From positions 62,001 through 126,000 of the forward strand of contig NZ_RQTJ01000004.1 of NCBI RefSeq assembly GCF_003858535.1: a stretch of DNA of 64,000 nucleotides, given 5' to 3'. Below, in pieces: positions 1-10,358 of this stretch. How positions within the stretch are numbered: position 1 is the stretch's first letter; every line of letters begins with the position of its first letter. Position numbers and translations under genes: made by a program. This DNA comes from Paenimyroides viscosum (GTDB lineage: Bacteria > Bacteroidota > Bacteroidia > Flavobacteriales > Flavobacteriaceae). The notes below the pieces were generated by a model, which did not search any database, was not told where the DNA came from, and saw only the letters and a program-made list of their open reading frames with translations.

Positions 1-619
1 TAAAAAATAAACGTTTTGGTTGCCACATTTCAGTATTTTCTTGTGATAAATCTTTATAATTTTTATCATTCGCCAAGGTAAATGTCAGTTTAGATAATTG
101 CGCCGATGCGGTATGATGTCCGTGCGTTGTTTCTTCTGTTCTGTGATCGAATCTATTTACAATAACATCGGGTTGCTCTTTGCGAATCATGTAAACCATC
201 TGTTTTAACAACAAATGTTTATCCCATTTTTCAAATGCTTCTTTCGGATGTTTCGAAAATCCAAAATCATCGGCAGTAGAAAAAAACTGTTTACCGCCAT
301 CTATATTTCTTGCGTTCCATAATTCGTTGGTTCTAATAATACCTAAATCGGTTCCCAACTCGTTACTGATTAAATTTTGTCCGCCATTACCGCGTGTTAA
401 CGACAAATAATTGGTGTACGCTTTATCGTGATGCGTTAAATAGGTAATTAACCGAGTATTTTCGTCATCGGGATGTGCTGCAATGTACATAGCACTTGCC
501 AAAACGTTTAGTTTTTCAATCTTAAAATAAATTTCAGACGGAGTAGGAGTTTGTGGTTTTTGTGCAATGATGTTTTGCATAAATAACGCACAAAAAATAT
601 ATATAATGTTATTTTTCAT
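1..619 (-). CDS. PIG-L family deacetylase, N-terminal part (cut by window edge)
   Basis: The reading frame starts with ATG at 619 and runs off the left edge without a stop, giving 206 residues. It opens with a Sec signal peptide (MKNNIIYIFCALF... ending IIAQ near residue 20), so the protein is exported. The metal-binding motif AHPDDE lies at residues 48-53, and THGHHT is the second histidine region typical of the LmbE/PIG-L zinc deacetylases, which remove N-acetyl groups from GlcNAc-type sugars. Flavobacterial homologues are usually much longer (about 800 residues), so most of the gene lies outside the window. The substrate cannot be told from this part. Nothing closely linked lies upstream of its start. 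Confidence 0.85.
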   Translation of the reverse strand, partial: MKNNIIYIFCALFMQNIIAQKPQTPTPSEIYFKIEKLNVLASAMYIAAHPDDENTRLITYLTHHDKAYTNYLSLTRGNGGQNLISNELGTDLGIIRTNELWNARNIDGGKQFFSTADDFGFSKHPKEAFEKWDKHLLLKQMVYMIRKEQPDVIVNRFDHRTEETTHGHHTASAQLSKLTFTLANDKNYKDLSQENTEMWQPKRLFF

Positions 620-655
620 TTTTTTGATAAATATTGTATAGTAACTAGCCATTAA

Positions 656-720
656 TTTTAAAACCACAGATTAAAGGATTTTAAAGATTTTCAATAGAAT
701 TCTGTTAATTTATGTAATCT
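656..720. repeat. Dispersed intergenic repeat, copy A
   Basis: This AT-rich spacer holds a 21-base stretch (656-676, core AAAACCACAGATTAAAG) that recurs exactly in inverted orientation at 50455-50475. Past the shared core the two copies diverge. It lies just upstream of the exported deacetylase. Similar CCACAGATTAAA-type intergenic repeats are, from memory, common in flavobacterial genomes; their role is unknown. Confidence 0.5.
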
Positions 721-734
721 ATGTTGTAAAAAAA

Positions 735-1247
735 CTACAAAACCACTACAGATTTTTGTAAAAACAAATTGTTTGGATACGAAATTTTTTCACCTTCACT
801 TGTAATTAATATGGTATGAAATGCCTTAATATCATCGATTTCGGCTTCAATAGGGAAATCTTTATCTTGAATTCTTATACGGTCGCCAATTTTAAAGGGA
901 AATGCAAAAAACATAATAACACCTGCCGTAAAATTGCTTAAAACCGACCATTGTGCAAAAAATGCCACACCAATAAAAGTTATTGCTGCACCAACAAAAC
1001 CAAAAAGCTGAGTGGTATCAACACCCCACATTAAGATGATGAAAATTACGAACAAGATATTAAGCAGTGAATTGAAATACTTAATGATCAGTTTACTGCG
1101 ATTGTCTGATTTTGAAGAATATTCAGAAAATTTTAAAATAACCTTGCGAATAATTAATCTTAAAATATAAATGATAACAACTAAAATAAGTGTCGCAATA
1201 ATTTTTCCGTAATAATCGGGTAAGTGAAAATTGTTAAACATTACCAT
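735..1247 (-). CDS. Small MscS-family mechanosensitive channel
   Basis: The 170-residue membrane protein has a first transmembrane helix at about residues 14-34, then two more between 59 and 117. The pore-lining segment is followed by FPFKIGDRIRI, the conserved MscS beta-domain entry. It would relieve osmotic pressure by opening under membrane tension. It is much shorter than E. coli MscS (286 residues) and lacks most of the cytoplasmic vestibule; short forms are known in Bacteroidota. Two starts are possible: ATG at 1247, overlapping the maf stop, or ATG at 1241, which forms a TAATG stop/start overlap. Either way it is translationally coupled to maf. Confidence 0.85.
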   Translation of the reverse strand: MVMFNNFHLPDYYGKIIATLILVVIIYILRLIIRKVILKFSEYSSKSDNRSKLIIKYFNSLLNILFVIFIILMWGVDTTQLFGFVGAAITFIGVAFFAQWSVLSNFTAGVIMFFAFPFKIGDRIRIQDKDFPIEAEIDDIKAFHTILITSEGEKISYPNNLFLQKSVVVL

Positions 1248-1822
1248 TTAATTAATTCATTATACAACTTTTCCATAGGCATGCCTACCACATTGGTATA
1301 AGAGCCGTTGATTTTTTCAATACCAATTAAACCAATCCATTCTTGAATTCCGTACGATCCGGCTTTATCTAAAGGTTTAAAGGTATCAACATAATAGGTG
1401 ATATCTAAAGAATTTAAGTTGTTGAATGTTACTTGGGTTACATCGTAAAACAATTGTTCTTTTTGGTTTGATTTAATACAAACAGCACTAATAACCTCAT
1501 GTGTTTTACCTGATAATTGCTGTAACATTTGTTTAGCATCGTCGCTGTTTTCAGGTTTTCCTAATGCCATATCATCAATCCAAACAATGGTATCGCAAGT
1601 AATCACAATGCTGTTTGTATCTAAATTATTAAAAACCGAAGCCTTTTGCTGTGCTATATATAAAGCAATATCCTTGCCCTTTAAGTGGGAAGGATATTCT
1701 TCGTTTACGTTAGCAGGTTTAATGGTAAAAGTTAACCCTAAATCTGTTAAAAATTGTTTTCTTCTGGGAGAATTTGATGCTAATATTATTTGATAATCGT
1801 TATATTTTTCTTGTAAGATCAT
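1241..1822 (-). CDS. maf: Maf-family nucleoside triphosphate pyrophosphatase
   Basis: The 193-residue protein matches Maf/YhdE over its full length. It has the phosphate-binding SNSPRR motif at residues 16-21, the catalytic Asp77 in TCDT, GKP at 88-90, KAGSYGIQ at 153-160 and GSYTNVVGMP at 173-182. Maf proteins hydrolyse non-canonical or pyrimidine NTPs (dTTP/UTP) to monophosphates in the cytoplasm; which substrate this one prefers is not visible. It begins 1 base after the UbiA-like gene and overlaps the MscS gene, so these belong to one minus-strand operon. Confidence 0.93.
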   Translation of the reverse strand: MILQEKYNDYQIILASNSPRRKQFLTDLGLTFTIKPANVNEEYPSHLKGKDIALYIAQQKASVFNNLDTNSIVITCDTIVWIDDMALGKPENSDDAKQMLQQLSGKTHEVISAVCIKSNQKEQLFYDVTQVTFNNLNSLDITYYVDTFKPLDKAGSYGIQEWIGLIGIEKINGSYTNVVGMPMEKLYNELIKW

Positions 1823-1823
1823 T

Positions 1824-2717
1824 TCATTTTAAATTGAAAAATAAAACTACAATAGAAAATATAGTTAACCAAATGATTATGTTTAAAATATTGTTTATGC
1901 GGTTAAAATCTTCGGTAGTTTTGGCATTCCATAGTTTAGACAGATAAAACAAGTAGGGCAGTACTACCAATGCACCAATGTATCCAATTAAAATGTTCAG
2001 ATTTAAATGTATCACACAAAACAAAACAATCAACACTAACGGAATAAGCGATAATACGGTTGTTCTTTTAGCTCCTTTTTCTCTGCCGTGAATGGTTGCT
2101 AATGATTTTCGACTGTGTTTAATATCTAATTCCATAAATTTTAAATCTACCAAAATAGTTTTTATGAAATAAAGCAGCCACAGTACCATACAAATTTGTA
2201 GCGATATGTTTAGAAGTTGATCTTTAACAGGATCTAAAGCTTCGTTTGTTTGCAACGACGGCATTAAATCCATAACAATCAATATAAAAAATGGAAACGA
2301 AATTATTAGTGAATAAACAATATTATCAAACACTAAAATTTTACGCCATTGTGTGATATATAAATACAGTATAGCTGCCAAACCTAAGAAAAATCCAAAG
2401 TAATAAGTACGGTCTATATCGCTAGCTGCAAAAAATGAAATACCAATTCCAACACCATTAAAACCTAAATACTTGTAATACGCTTTTTCAACGCTTTTTT
2501 CAATTGTTTTATCTGGAAATTCTTCTTGCAGAACAATTTTGTACAACAATATACCGCCGTATAAAATAAAACCAATGGCAATTAAAAAGGCAAAATAATG
2601 AAGCATAGAAAGTCCTAAATCATCAATCAAGGATTCAAACAAAACAAATCTAAAAAATAAAACCGCTACAATTACTTGTAACATCATTTGTGCTTGATCT
2701 TTCTTTAGAACATTCAT
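1824..2717 (-). CDS. UbiA-like polytopic membrane protein (possible prenyltransferase)
   Basis: The 297 residues contain about eight hydrophobic segments. The second Asp-rich region of UbiA prenyltransferases is recognisable (DLKFMELDIKHSRKS, residues 191-205, then HGREKG), resembling DxxDxExD-type motifs. The expected first motif (NDxxDxxxD, after the second helix) reads LQEEFPDKT at 63-71 and lacks the usual Asn and Asp spacing. In related genomes the gene between maf and the HAD phosphatase is often labelled geranylgeranylglycerol-phosphate geranylgeranyltransferase. Here activity is uncertain because of the altered first motif. Confidence 0.6.
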   Translation of the reverse strand: MNVLKKDQAQMMLQVIVAVLFFRFVLFESLIDDLGLSMLHYFAFLIAIGFILYGGILLYKIVLQEEFPDKTIEKSVEKAYYKYLGFNGVGIGISFFAASDIDRTYYFGFFLGLAAILYLYITQWRKILVFDNIVYSLIISFPFFILIVMDLMPSLQTNEALDPVKDQLLNISLQICMVLWLLYFIKTILVDLKFMELDIKHSRKSLATIHGREKGAKRTTVLSLIPLVLIVLFCVIHLNLNILIGYIGALVVLPYLFYLSKLWNAKTTEDFNRINNILNIIIWLTIFSIVVLFFNLK

Positions 2718-2736
2718 GAGCTTATGTATTTAATTG

Positions 2737-3264
2737 TTAATCAAATTTTGCTTCGAAGTGCTCAAGCCAATTTCCTTGAACCTTCATAACTTGCTCTATC
2801 ACATCGCGCACGGCACCTTCACCACCTTTTATATGCGAAATGTATTTGCTAAGCTTTTTAATTTCGGGCGCAGCATCTTGCGGACAAGCAGGTAAACCTA
2901 CCTTTTGCATAACCCAGTAATCGGGCAAATCGTCACCCATGTATAAAACATTTTCGGGTTTAATATTGTTCACATCAATGTATTCCTGATAAATTTCTAC
3001 CTTATCAATAACCCCTAAATGTATGTCGTAAATGCCTAAATTTCTTAATCGTACTCTAACGCCTTCGCTTGATCCGCCCGAAATAACACACACATTGTAT
3101 CCTTTTTCTATTGCTGCTTTCATTGCGTAACCGTCGCGTATGTTCATGGTTCTTAATAATTCGCCTGTTTGTGTAACTTGTATTGTTCCGTTTGTTAATA
3201 CGCCGTCAACATCAAAAATAAACGTGTTAATGTTGTTCAGGTATTCTTTGTAACTTTTAGACAT
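2737..3264 (-). CDS. kdsC: KdsC-type HAD phosphatase
   Basis: This is a compact 175-residue C0-type HAD hydrolase with the nucleophile motif DVDG (Asp18, Asp20), SGG at 62-64, Lys88 and the metal-binding GDD at 110-112. Size and motifs fit 3-deoxy-D-manno-octulosonate-8-phosphate phosphatase, which makes Kdo for lipopolysaccharide in the cytoplasm. It overlaps the upstream DUF2520 gene by 8 bases. Other small cap-less HAD phosphatases cannot be wholly excluded. Confidence 0.88.
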   Translation of the reverse strand: MSKSYKEYLNNINTFIFDVDGVLTNGTIQVTQTGELLRTMNIRDGYAMKAAIEKGYNVCVISGGSSEGVRVRLRNLGIYDIHLGVIDKVEIYQEYIDVNNIKPENVLYMGDDLPDYWVMQKVGLPACPQDAAPEIKKLSKYISHIKGGEGAVRDVIEQVMKVQGNWLEHFEAKFD

Positions 3265-4009
3265 TTTCTTGTATGCTTTGTGTAATTAAATTATAGATTG
3301 TTTTATGGTTTTGATTTTGTAAAAAATCTTGATGTGTTTTTATTGTTTTTTGATCGAACCTTATTGCCGGACCCGTTTGCGCATCTTTCGGATTTAAATA
3401 ATTGATCTTATCAGCGGTTTCCTTAATCAATGGTTTTAAAATATCGAACGGAATATTGTTTTCCTTACAAATTTCGTTTCCTATGGAATACAGATGATTG
3501 GTAAAGTTACTGACAAAAACCGCTGCTACATGCAAACTTTTTCGCTGAGCTGACGATATTTCGAACACATTGTGCGATAGTTCTTTTGCCAACAATTTTA
3601 ATTCAATTAGATCATCAACAATTTCAGCTTCCAAACACAACGGTACTTCCTTAAAATTGATTTCTTTGCTTTTTGAAAAAGTTTGTAACGGGTAAAAAAC
3701 GCCTTTTCGGTTTTTATCGTTCAAAATTTCTAAAGCTGTTGTTCCCGATGTATGAACCACCAATGAATTGGTGTACGGAATTTTTTCTGAAACTTCTGCA
3801 ATGGCACTATCTGTAACCGAAATCAAAGTGATGTTAGCCGGTTTTAAATCTTCAATCGTTGAAACAATTAAATTTTTCGGAAAAAAATCGGTAACCTTAT
3901 CTAAAGAACGAACCGCTACATTTTGAATCTTATAATTTGATAATCCAGCGAAAGCCCACACCAAATGGTGCGCCACATTACCAGAACCTATTATGTTTAT
4001 TGTTTTCAT
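3257..4009 (-). CDS. Rossmann-fold oxidoreductase-like protein with DUF2520 domain
   Basis: The 250-residue protein starts with a dinucleotide-binding turn (IIGSGNVAHHL, residues 6-16), followed by a Rossmann-like half and an all-helical C-terminal half. This is the architecture of the Rossmann-like/DUF2520 family, related to pyrroline-5-carboxylate reductase and F420-dependent reductases. The substrate is unknown. It heads the minus-strand operon with kdsC, the UbiA-like gene, maf and mscS, and is divergent from the ABC-F gene across a 199-base spacer. Confidence 0.85.
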   Translation of the reverse strand: MKTINIIGSGNVAHHLVWAFAGLSNYKIQNVAVRSLDKVTDFFPKNLIVSTIEDLKPANITLISVTDSAIAEVSEKIPYTNSLVVHTSGTTALEILNDKNRKGVFYPLQTFSKSKEINFKEVPLCLEAEIVDDLIELKLLAKELSHNVFEISSAQRKSLHVAAVFVSNFTNHLYSIGNEICKENNIPFDILKPLIKETADKINYLNPKDAQTGPAIRFDQKTIKTHQDFLQNQNHKTIYNLITQSIQENV

Positions 4010-4196
4010 AACATCAAAATTAAGGCAACACCATTTTGTAATTTCAAATTAAGTTAAATTTAATATAATTTTAAGAAAAAACGAATTTATAGTTAAAATT
4101 TATGAAAAGTTGAGTAAAATACTCACATGCCTTATTCCAACTAATCTTAATTCACGCCTTTAATTGGATATATTTTCGTAAATTTGCAACTTATAA

Positions 4197-5825
<1,629 letters not shown>

Positions 5826-5846
5826 TTACATTTTGTGATATTTTTT

Positions 5847-5877
5847 AAAAACAGTTCCAAAACGGAGCTGTTTTTTT
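5847..5877 (+). terminator. Rho-independent terminator after the ABC-F gene
   Basis: An 11-base-pair stem (AAAACAGTTCC with GGAGCTGTTTT, one G-U pair) with loop AAAAC is followed by a T run, directly after the stop codon. Confidence 0.85.
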
Positions 5878-5910
5878 ATTATATTTACTTTTTAACTAAA
5901 AATGTATATT

Positions 5911-7368
5911 ATGAGCAAAAAAATATTTTTCTTCTTATTGATTCCTTTTTTAGGTTATAGTCAAGTACAAATAGGGCAAGATATTATTGGAGAAGCTATT
6001 GATGATAGAAGTGGATATAGTGTCGCTATTTCACCTGATGGAACAGTAGTTGCAATAGGAGCACCATTAAATGATGAAAATGGAGAAGGTTCAGGTCATG
6101 TACGTGTTTACAAAAATGTAAATGGTTTGTGGCAAAAAGTTGGAAATGATATTGATGGCGAATCATCTTCTGATACGAGTGGTTTTAGTGTTTCACTTTC
6201 ATCTAATGGAAACATTGTTGCAATAGGAGCACCTGGTAATAGCGGAAATGGACAAAGTTCGGGTCATGTGCGCATATTCGAAAATATTTCCGGTGTATGG
6301 ACACAAATTGGAAATGACATAGACGGAGAGGCTTCGTTAGATACAAGTGGATTCAGTGTTTCCATTTCTTTAAATGGAAATATTGTGGCTATTGGAGCAC
6401 CGTTTAATGATGGAAATGGTTCTGATTCAGGACATGTGAGAGTTTATGAAAATATTTCAGGTAGCTGGACAAAAGTCGGAAATGATATTGATGGAGAGCA
6501 TAATAGTGATGGTAGTGGATCAAGTATATCTATATCTGCAGATGGTGATGTTGTTGCAATTGGTGCACCTCGTAATGATGGTAGTGGATTGTCTTCAGGT
6601 CATGTACGTGTTTATCAAAATATATCGGGTAATTGGATACAAATTGGCAATGATATTAACGGAAAATCAGCTTTAGATAATTTTGGAGTTAGTGTTTCAC
6701 TTTCTTCTGATGGTAATATATTAGCCTCTAGTGCTTCTCTTCAAAATGGTATGGATTATGTGCGTGTTTATCAGAATGTTTCAGGAAATTGGCTACAAAT
6801 AGGAAACGATATTTTAGGTGAAAATTTGTATGATTGGCATGGTAAAAGTGTATCATTGTCTTCTGATGGAACTGTTTTAGCCGTTGGTGCACCTCTTAAT
6901 ATAGGAAATGGAATTGATTGTGGTCATGTGCGTATATTTAAAAATTTAGCAGGTGTTTGGACACAAATACTATATGATATTGATGGAAAATCAGCTGGCG
7001 ATTTTTTTGGCTGGAGTGTTTCCCTTTCAGCAGATGGTAATACTGTAGCTATAGGAAGTACCCGCTCAGATATAGATGGTTCGGGGGAGGGTTATGTTCG
7101 TGTTTTTGATTTAACAAAATTAGCTTCAAACAATGAATTTGTATCACAAAACTTTAACATTTACCCTAACCCAACTTCAGATATTTTAAACATCAGTTTA
7201 GAAAATAATCTGGTTTTAGAACACGTAACTATTTACAATAATTTAGGTCAAGTGGTTAAAACTGCAACTGAAAATGTTATTGATGTCAGCCACCTAGCAA
7301 AAGGATTGTATTTTGTAGAAGTTACAACAAATCAAGGTAAGGCTACAAAAAAAGTAGTTGTTCAATAA
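5911..7368 (+). CDS. Secreted seven-repeat protein with T9SS type A sorting domain
   Basis: Starting at ATG 5911 the product has a signal peptide (MSKKIFFFLLIPFLGYSQ). Six very similar units and one diverged unit of about 55 residues follow, each with a (K/Q)(V/I)GNDI.GE lead, a SVS(L/I)S.(D/N)G core and an AIGAP...GHVRVY(E/Q)N tail. Seven units suggest a seven-bladed beta-propeller of the FG-GAP/integrin-like type. The C terminus (NFNIYPNPTSDIL to the end) is a typical Por secretion tail, so the protein is exported by type IX secretion and anchored or released at the surface. An in-frame ATG nine bases upstream (5902) is less likely because it would precede the signal peptide. Function is not known. 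Confidence 0.88.
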   Translation: MSKKIFFFLLIPFLGYSQVQIGQDIIGEAIDDRSGYSVAISPDGTVVAIGAPLNDENGEGSGHVRVYKNVNGLWQKVGNDIDGESSSDTSGFSVSLSSNGNIVAIGAPGNSGNGQSSGHVRIFENISGVWTQIGNDIDGEASLDTSGFSVSISLNGNIVAIGAPFNDGNGSDSGHVRVYENISGSWTKVGNDIDGEHNSDGSGSSISISADGDVVAIGAPRNDGSGLSSGHVRVYQNISGNWIQIGNDINGKSALDNFGVSVSLSSDGNILASSASLQNGMDYVRVYQNVSGNWLQIGNDILGENLYDWHGKSVSLSSDGTVLAVGAPLNIGNGIDCGHVRIFKNLAGVWTQILYDIDGKSAGDFFGWSVSLSADGNTVAIGSTRSDIDGSGEGYVRVFDLTKLASNNEFVSQNFNIYPNPTSDILNISLENNLVLEHVTIYNNLGQVVKTATENVIDVSHLAKGLYFVEVTTNQGKATKKVVVQ

Positions 7369-7375
7369 TAAATAA

Positions 7376-7406
7376 AAATCCCGAAAGAAACTTTCGGGAT
7401 TTTTTT
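7376..7406. terminator. Bidirectional terminator between convergent genes
   Basis: A perfect 12-base-pair stem AAATCCCGAAAG/CTTTCGGGATTT with loop AAA carries T runs on either strand. It serves the T9SS gene (plus) and the FUSC gene (minus). Confidence 0.9.
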
Positions 7407-9603
7407 ATTTCATTTTCAACGTAGTTTTTTCAATTTTTTCTGATAAATTGCTCATCCATATTAATTGATCGATGATTAACTGAGATTCTTCTAATTTTTG
7501 AATTTTTAATGCATCGTCAATATCTAATTTTTCTACTTCTTGTTTGCGAATTGCTTTTAATTCACTCATACTAATTTTGTAATCTTCTTCGGTATCAGAT
7601 GTAATTTCGGCATCAAAATCTAAATTATGTAGTGCTTGGCTTAGGTTATTGTTAATATAATCCATCACCAGTTTAAATGCTTTTGACGCTTCGGTTGTTT
7701 TATGAAATTGAATGTAAGTACCAATACTTGCTGCCGATGATATTAGGGTTTGACTAAGAACGGTTAATTCGTACAACTCTACTCGATTTAATTGTTTACG
7801 TTTGGGTTCTTGAATCATTCGTTGAAAACTCGCCATTAAATTACCAACTTCTATAAACGCATTCTTTCGCGCCAATTTGTATGATGTGGTAGGTTCGCCT
7901 TTTTTTATGTAATAATACTTTACTTCTATAATATACAATTTTATGGCTTTTAACGAGTTTTCTAAATAAATATTCATAGAATTTAATTCCCATGTTGGCC
8001 ACACAAAACGTGTAGTTAAATACGCTAAAAGTGCACCAATTACGGTATCTAAAATTCTATAAACCAACTGTGTTTCGGCATTGTTTGTAAGCAATCCGTA
8101 AATTAAGATTACATAAAAGGTTACAAAAGTAACACCTATCTTATAATCGGTTGCAGACAGCCAATAGCCAAATAGCATAGAAAAAATGGCTAAAACAGTT
8201 AAAATTATATTACTATCTATTAAAATAAGAGCAACAATACCTAAAACACCGCCAATTAAAGTTCCAATTACTCTTTGGGTTGATCGTTGTTTGGTTAAAC
8301 CATAACCCGGTCGCATAATAACCACAATAGTTAGCAATATCCAATAGGCGTTTTCAAAATTAAAAATATTTCCAACCAATAAGCCAATAAGCATTGTAAC
8401 GGTAATGCGCAAAGCGTATCTAAAGGTAGCCGATCTAAAATTTAAATGGTCTGTAAATGTTTTTAAACGGTAATGTTCTGGTGTAAAGAATTTTTCTAAA
8501 TCGCGGTATTTTCCTCTTAATTCATCGGCGTTTACACGTTCTTTGTATACACGTTCTAAACCTTTTATTTTCTCTATTTGTTTATCCGCATAAAAAAGTA
8601 AATTATTAACATTTAGGGCATTTTCATTGTAAACAGATATATTATGACTTCTTAAATATTCGTTAATTCGCAGTTTCAATTTTTTAAAATCGTTTGCTAA
8701 ATTTCCAGTTGAATGATGTTTTTTATTTGTTTTGATGTGAAAAGCCAAACTTTTTAAAGTAACAGAAAAATTATGAGCAAGTGTTTTATATTCCGCTACA
8801 ATAGAATCGTCGTCTTTAAAAAAGGCAATAAATTCTTTATGATTGAAGGTATTTGTCATAGCCAGTTCTAAAATTTCTAGCAATGACGAAAGCGCAACAA
8901 GTAGTTTACGATTGTTGTTAGAGTTTAATGTGCGGGCTTTATTATATACCAAATATTCGCGAATGTTTTCATGTAATTCATTAATTCTAATCTGCTTTTC
9001 AAGCATTTGGCGTTGAATTTTTTCTCTATCGGCATCTTTAATCCATAATTGCGATCTAAGCTCTAAATATTCGCCTGTAGTTTCAATACATTCTGCAACT
9101 TCTAAATTTATATATCGGTTTGGTTTAATTAAGTAAAAAATAATCGATATCAATGTATAAAACAAACCGCCAAACAAAAGATATAAGCAATTCGTTAAAA
9201 CTTTTTCGGGCTCGTCATGATGAATGAATGATAAACTAATCGTTAATAATAAGGTAAATGATAATAAGTTAGCTCTGTGACCAAAAAGTGATATAAACGC
9301 CGATAGAAAAACAAAGACACAGAATATTACTGTAAAAACTAAAAAATAAGCATACGTAAAAGTAAGTAAGAACGATATAATGGGTATAAGTACAGAAACC
9401 AGCAGTAAACCTATAATTTTATGTTTAAAATTGCTCGATATATCAATAGGTGCACAAAGTAAAGCGCCTAAAGTAACAGTAAAGGCAGCAGTAAAATCGG
9501 CAGAACTATAAAAAATAAAAAAGGCAACAATAGCAGTAAACGTAATCTTAATTGCGTTATAAAACTGATTGTCACCAAGTTTTAAAATTAACTTATCAAA
9601 CAT
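7405..9603 (-). CDS. FUSC/YccS-like inner membrane protein
   Basis: About 732 residues from ATG 9603 (MFDKLILKLGDNQFYN). The protein has two clusters of closely spaced transmembrane helices, roughly residues 15-160 and 395-535, each followed by a long soluble helical region. This duplicated plan is that of YccS/YhfK and other fusaric-acid-resistance-like (FUSC) proteins, thought to be efflux or aromatic-acid permease components. The conserved RPGYGLTKQRSTQRVIGTL segment starts the second FUSC module. A longer start (ATG 9633) adds ten hydrophobic residues and is less likely. It is divergent from def. Confidence 0.85.
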   Translation of the reverse strand: MFDKLILKLGDNQFYNAIKITFTAIVAFFIFYSSADFTAAFTVTLGALLCAPIDISSNFKHKIIGLLLVSVLIPIISFLLTFTYAYFLVFTVIFCVFVFLSAFISLFGHRANLLSFTLLLTISLSFIHHDEPEKVLTNCLYLLFGGLFYTLISIIFYLIKPNRYINLEVAECIETTGEYLELRSQLWIKDADREKIQRQMLEKQIRINELHENIREYLVYNKARTLNSNNNRKLLVALSSLLEILELAMTNTFNHKEFIAFFKDDDSIVAEYKTLAHNFSVTLKSLAFHIKTNKKHHSTGNLANDFKKLKLRINEYLRSHNISVYNENALNVNNLLFYADKQIEKIKGLERVYKERVNADELRGKYRDLEKFFTPEHYRLKTFTDHLNFRSATFRYALRITVTMLIGLLVGNIFNFENAYWILLTIVVIMRPGYGLTKQRSTQRVIGTLIGGVLGIVALILIDSNIILTVLAIFSMLFGYWLSATDYKIGVTFVTFYVILIYGLLTNNAETQLVYRILDTVIGALLAYLTTRFVWPTWELNSMNIYLENSLKAIKLYIIEVKYYYIKKGEPTTSYKLARKNAFIEVGNLMASFQRMIQEPKRKQLNRVELYELTVLSQTLISSAASIGTYIQFHKTTEASKAFKLVMDYINNNLSQALHNLDFDAEITSDTEEDYKISMSELKAIRKQEVEKLDIDDALKIQKLEESQLIIDQLIWMSNLSEKIEKTTLKMK

Positions 9604-9658
9604 TATAAAAATAGTATTAAATAAAAAGTGCACTTATACAAACATTAAAGTTAATTAA

Positions 9659-9692
9659 TTGGGTGCAAACTTTACTATATTTTGTAAATTTG
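9659..9692 (+). promoter_or_regulatory. Candidate Bacteroidota promoter for def
   Basis: TTG at 9659-9661 and TAAATTTG at 9685-9692, 23 bases apart, fit the flavobacterial -33/-7 pattern (TTG, then TAnnTTTG). The -7 box lies 24 bases before the def start. Confidence 0.45.
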
Positions 9693-9716
9693 CATCAATA
9701 TTTAAAATACGAAACA

Positions 9717-10304
9717 ATGATACTACCTATTGTAGGTTACGGCGATCCGGTTTTACGTAAAGAATGCGAAGAAATTTCTAAAGATTATCCGCAGCTTAAA
9801 GAGCTTATAAACAATATGTACGAAACAATGGATCATGCTTATGGTGTAGGCTTAGCAGCACCGCAGATAGGTTTGCCCATTCGTTTATTTATTGTAGACA
9901 CAAAACCATTTGGCGAAGACGAAGACCTATCACAAGCAGAACGCGATTTTCTAGCAAATTTTAATTGCACTTTTATAAATGCGAAAATTTTGAAAGAAGA
10001 AGGGGAAGAGTGGGCTTTTAACGAAGGATGTTTAAGCATACCGGGTGTTCGTGAAGACGTGTACCGCAAACCCAATATTACAATTGAATACTACGATGAG
10101 CATTTTGAAAAACATGTTAAAGAGTTTTCAGGATACGCCGCACGTGTTATTCAGCATGAATACGACCATATTGAAGGTGTGTTGTTTACCGATAAAATTT
10201 CTACACTAAAAAAGAAATTAAACAGCAAACGATTACAAAATATTATGGAAGGGAAAGTTTATCCCGATTATAAAATGAAATTTATCAACAAAAAAGGCCG
10301 ATAA
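9717..10304 (+). CDS. def: Peptide deformylase
   Basis: From ATG 9717 the 195-residue enzyme has all three deformylase motifs: GVGLAAPQIG, EGCLS and QHEYDH, which together supply the metal-ligating Cys and two His residues plus the catalytic Glu. It removes the formyl group from the initiator methionine of nascent proteins. The upstream in-frame start at 9663 would put the promoter motif inside the coding region, so ATG 9717 is preferred. It is followed by the DUF5606 and MazG genes in the same direction. Confidence 0.96.
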   Translation: MILPIVGYGDPVLRKECEEISKDYPQLKELINNMYETMDHAYGVGLAAPQIGLPIRLFIVDTKPFGEDEDLSQAERDFLANFNCTFINAKILKEEGEEWAFNEGCLSIPGVREDVYRKPNITIEYYDEHFEKHVKEFSGYAARVIQHEYDHIEGVLFTDKISTLKKKLNSKRLQNIMEGKVYPDYKMKFINKKGR

Positions 10305-10358
10305 TTTTGGATATTAAATTCTAATTAAGATATTTGTGACCTTGAAAAAAATAAAATA

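Noticed and set aside
6446..6676. Out-of-frame open frame inside the T9SS repeat gene
   Set aside because: It arises from the repeat units read in a second frame; composition is Met/Val-rich without domain features.
5911..7368. DNA repeats in the T9SS gene as a CRISPR-like or satellite array
   Set aside because: The repeats are in-frame protein units of about 165-175 bases with variable positions, not short identical repeats with spacers.
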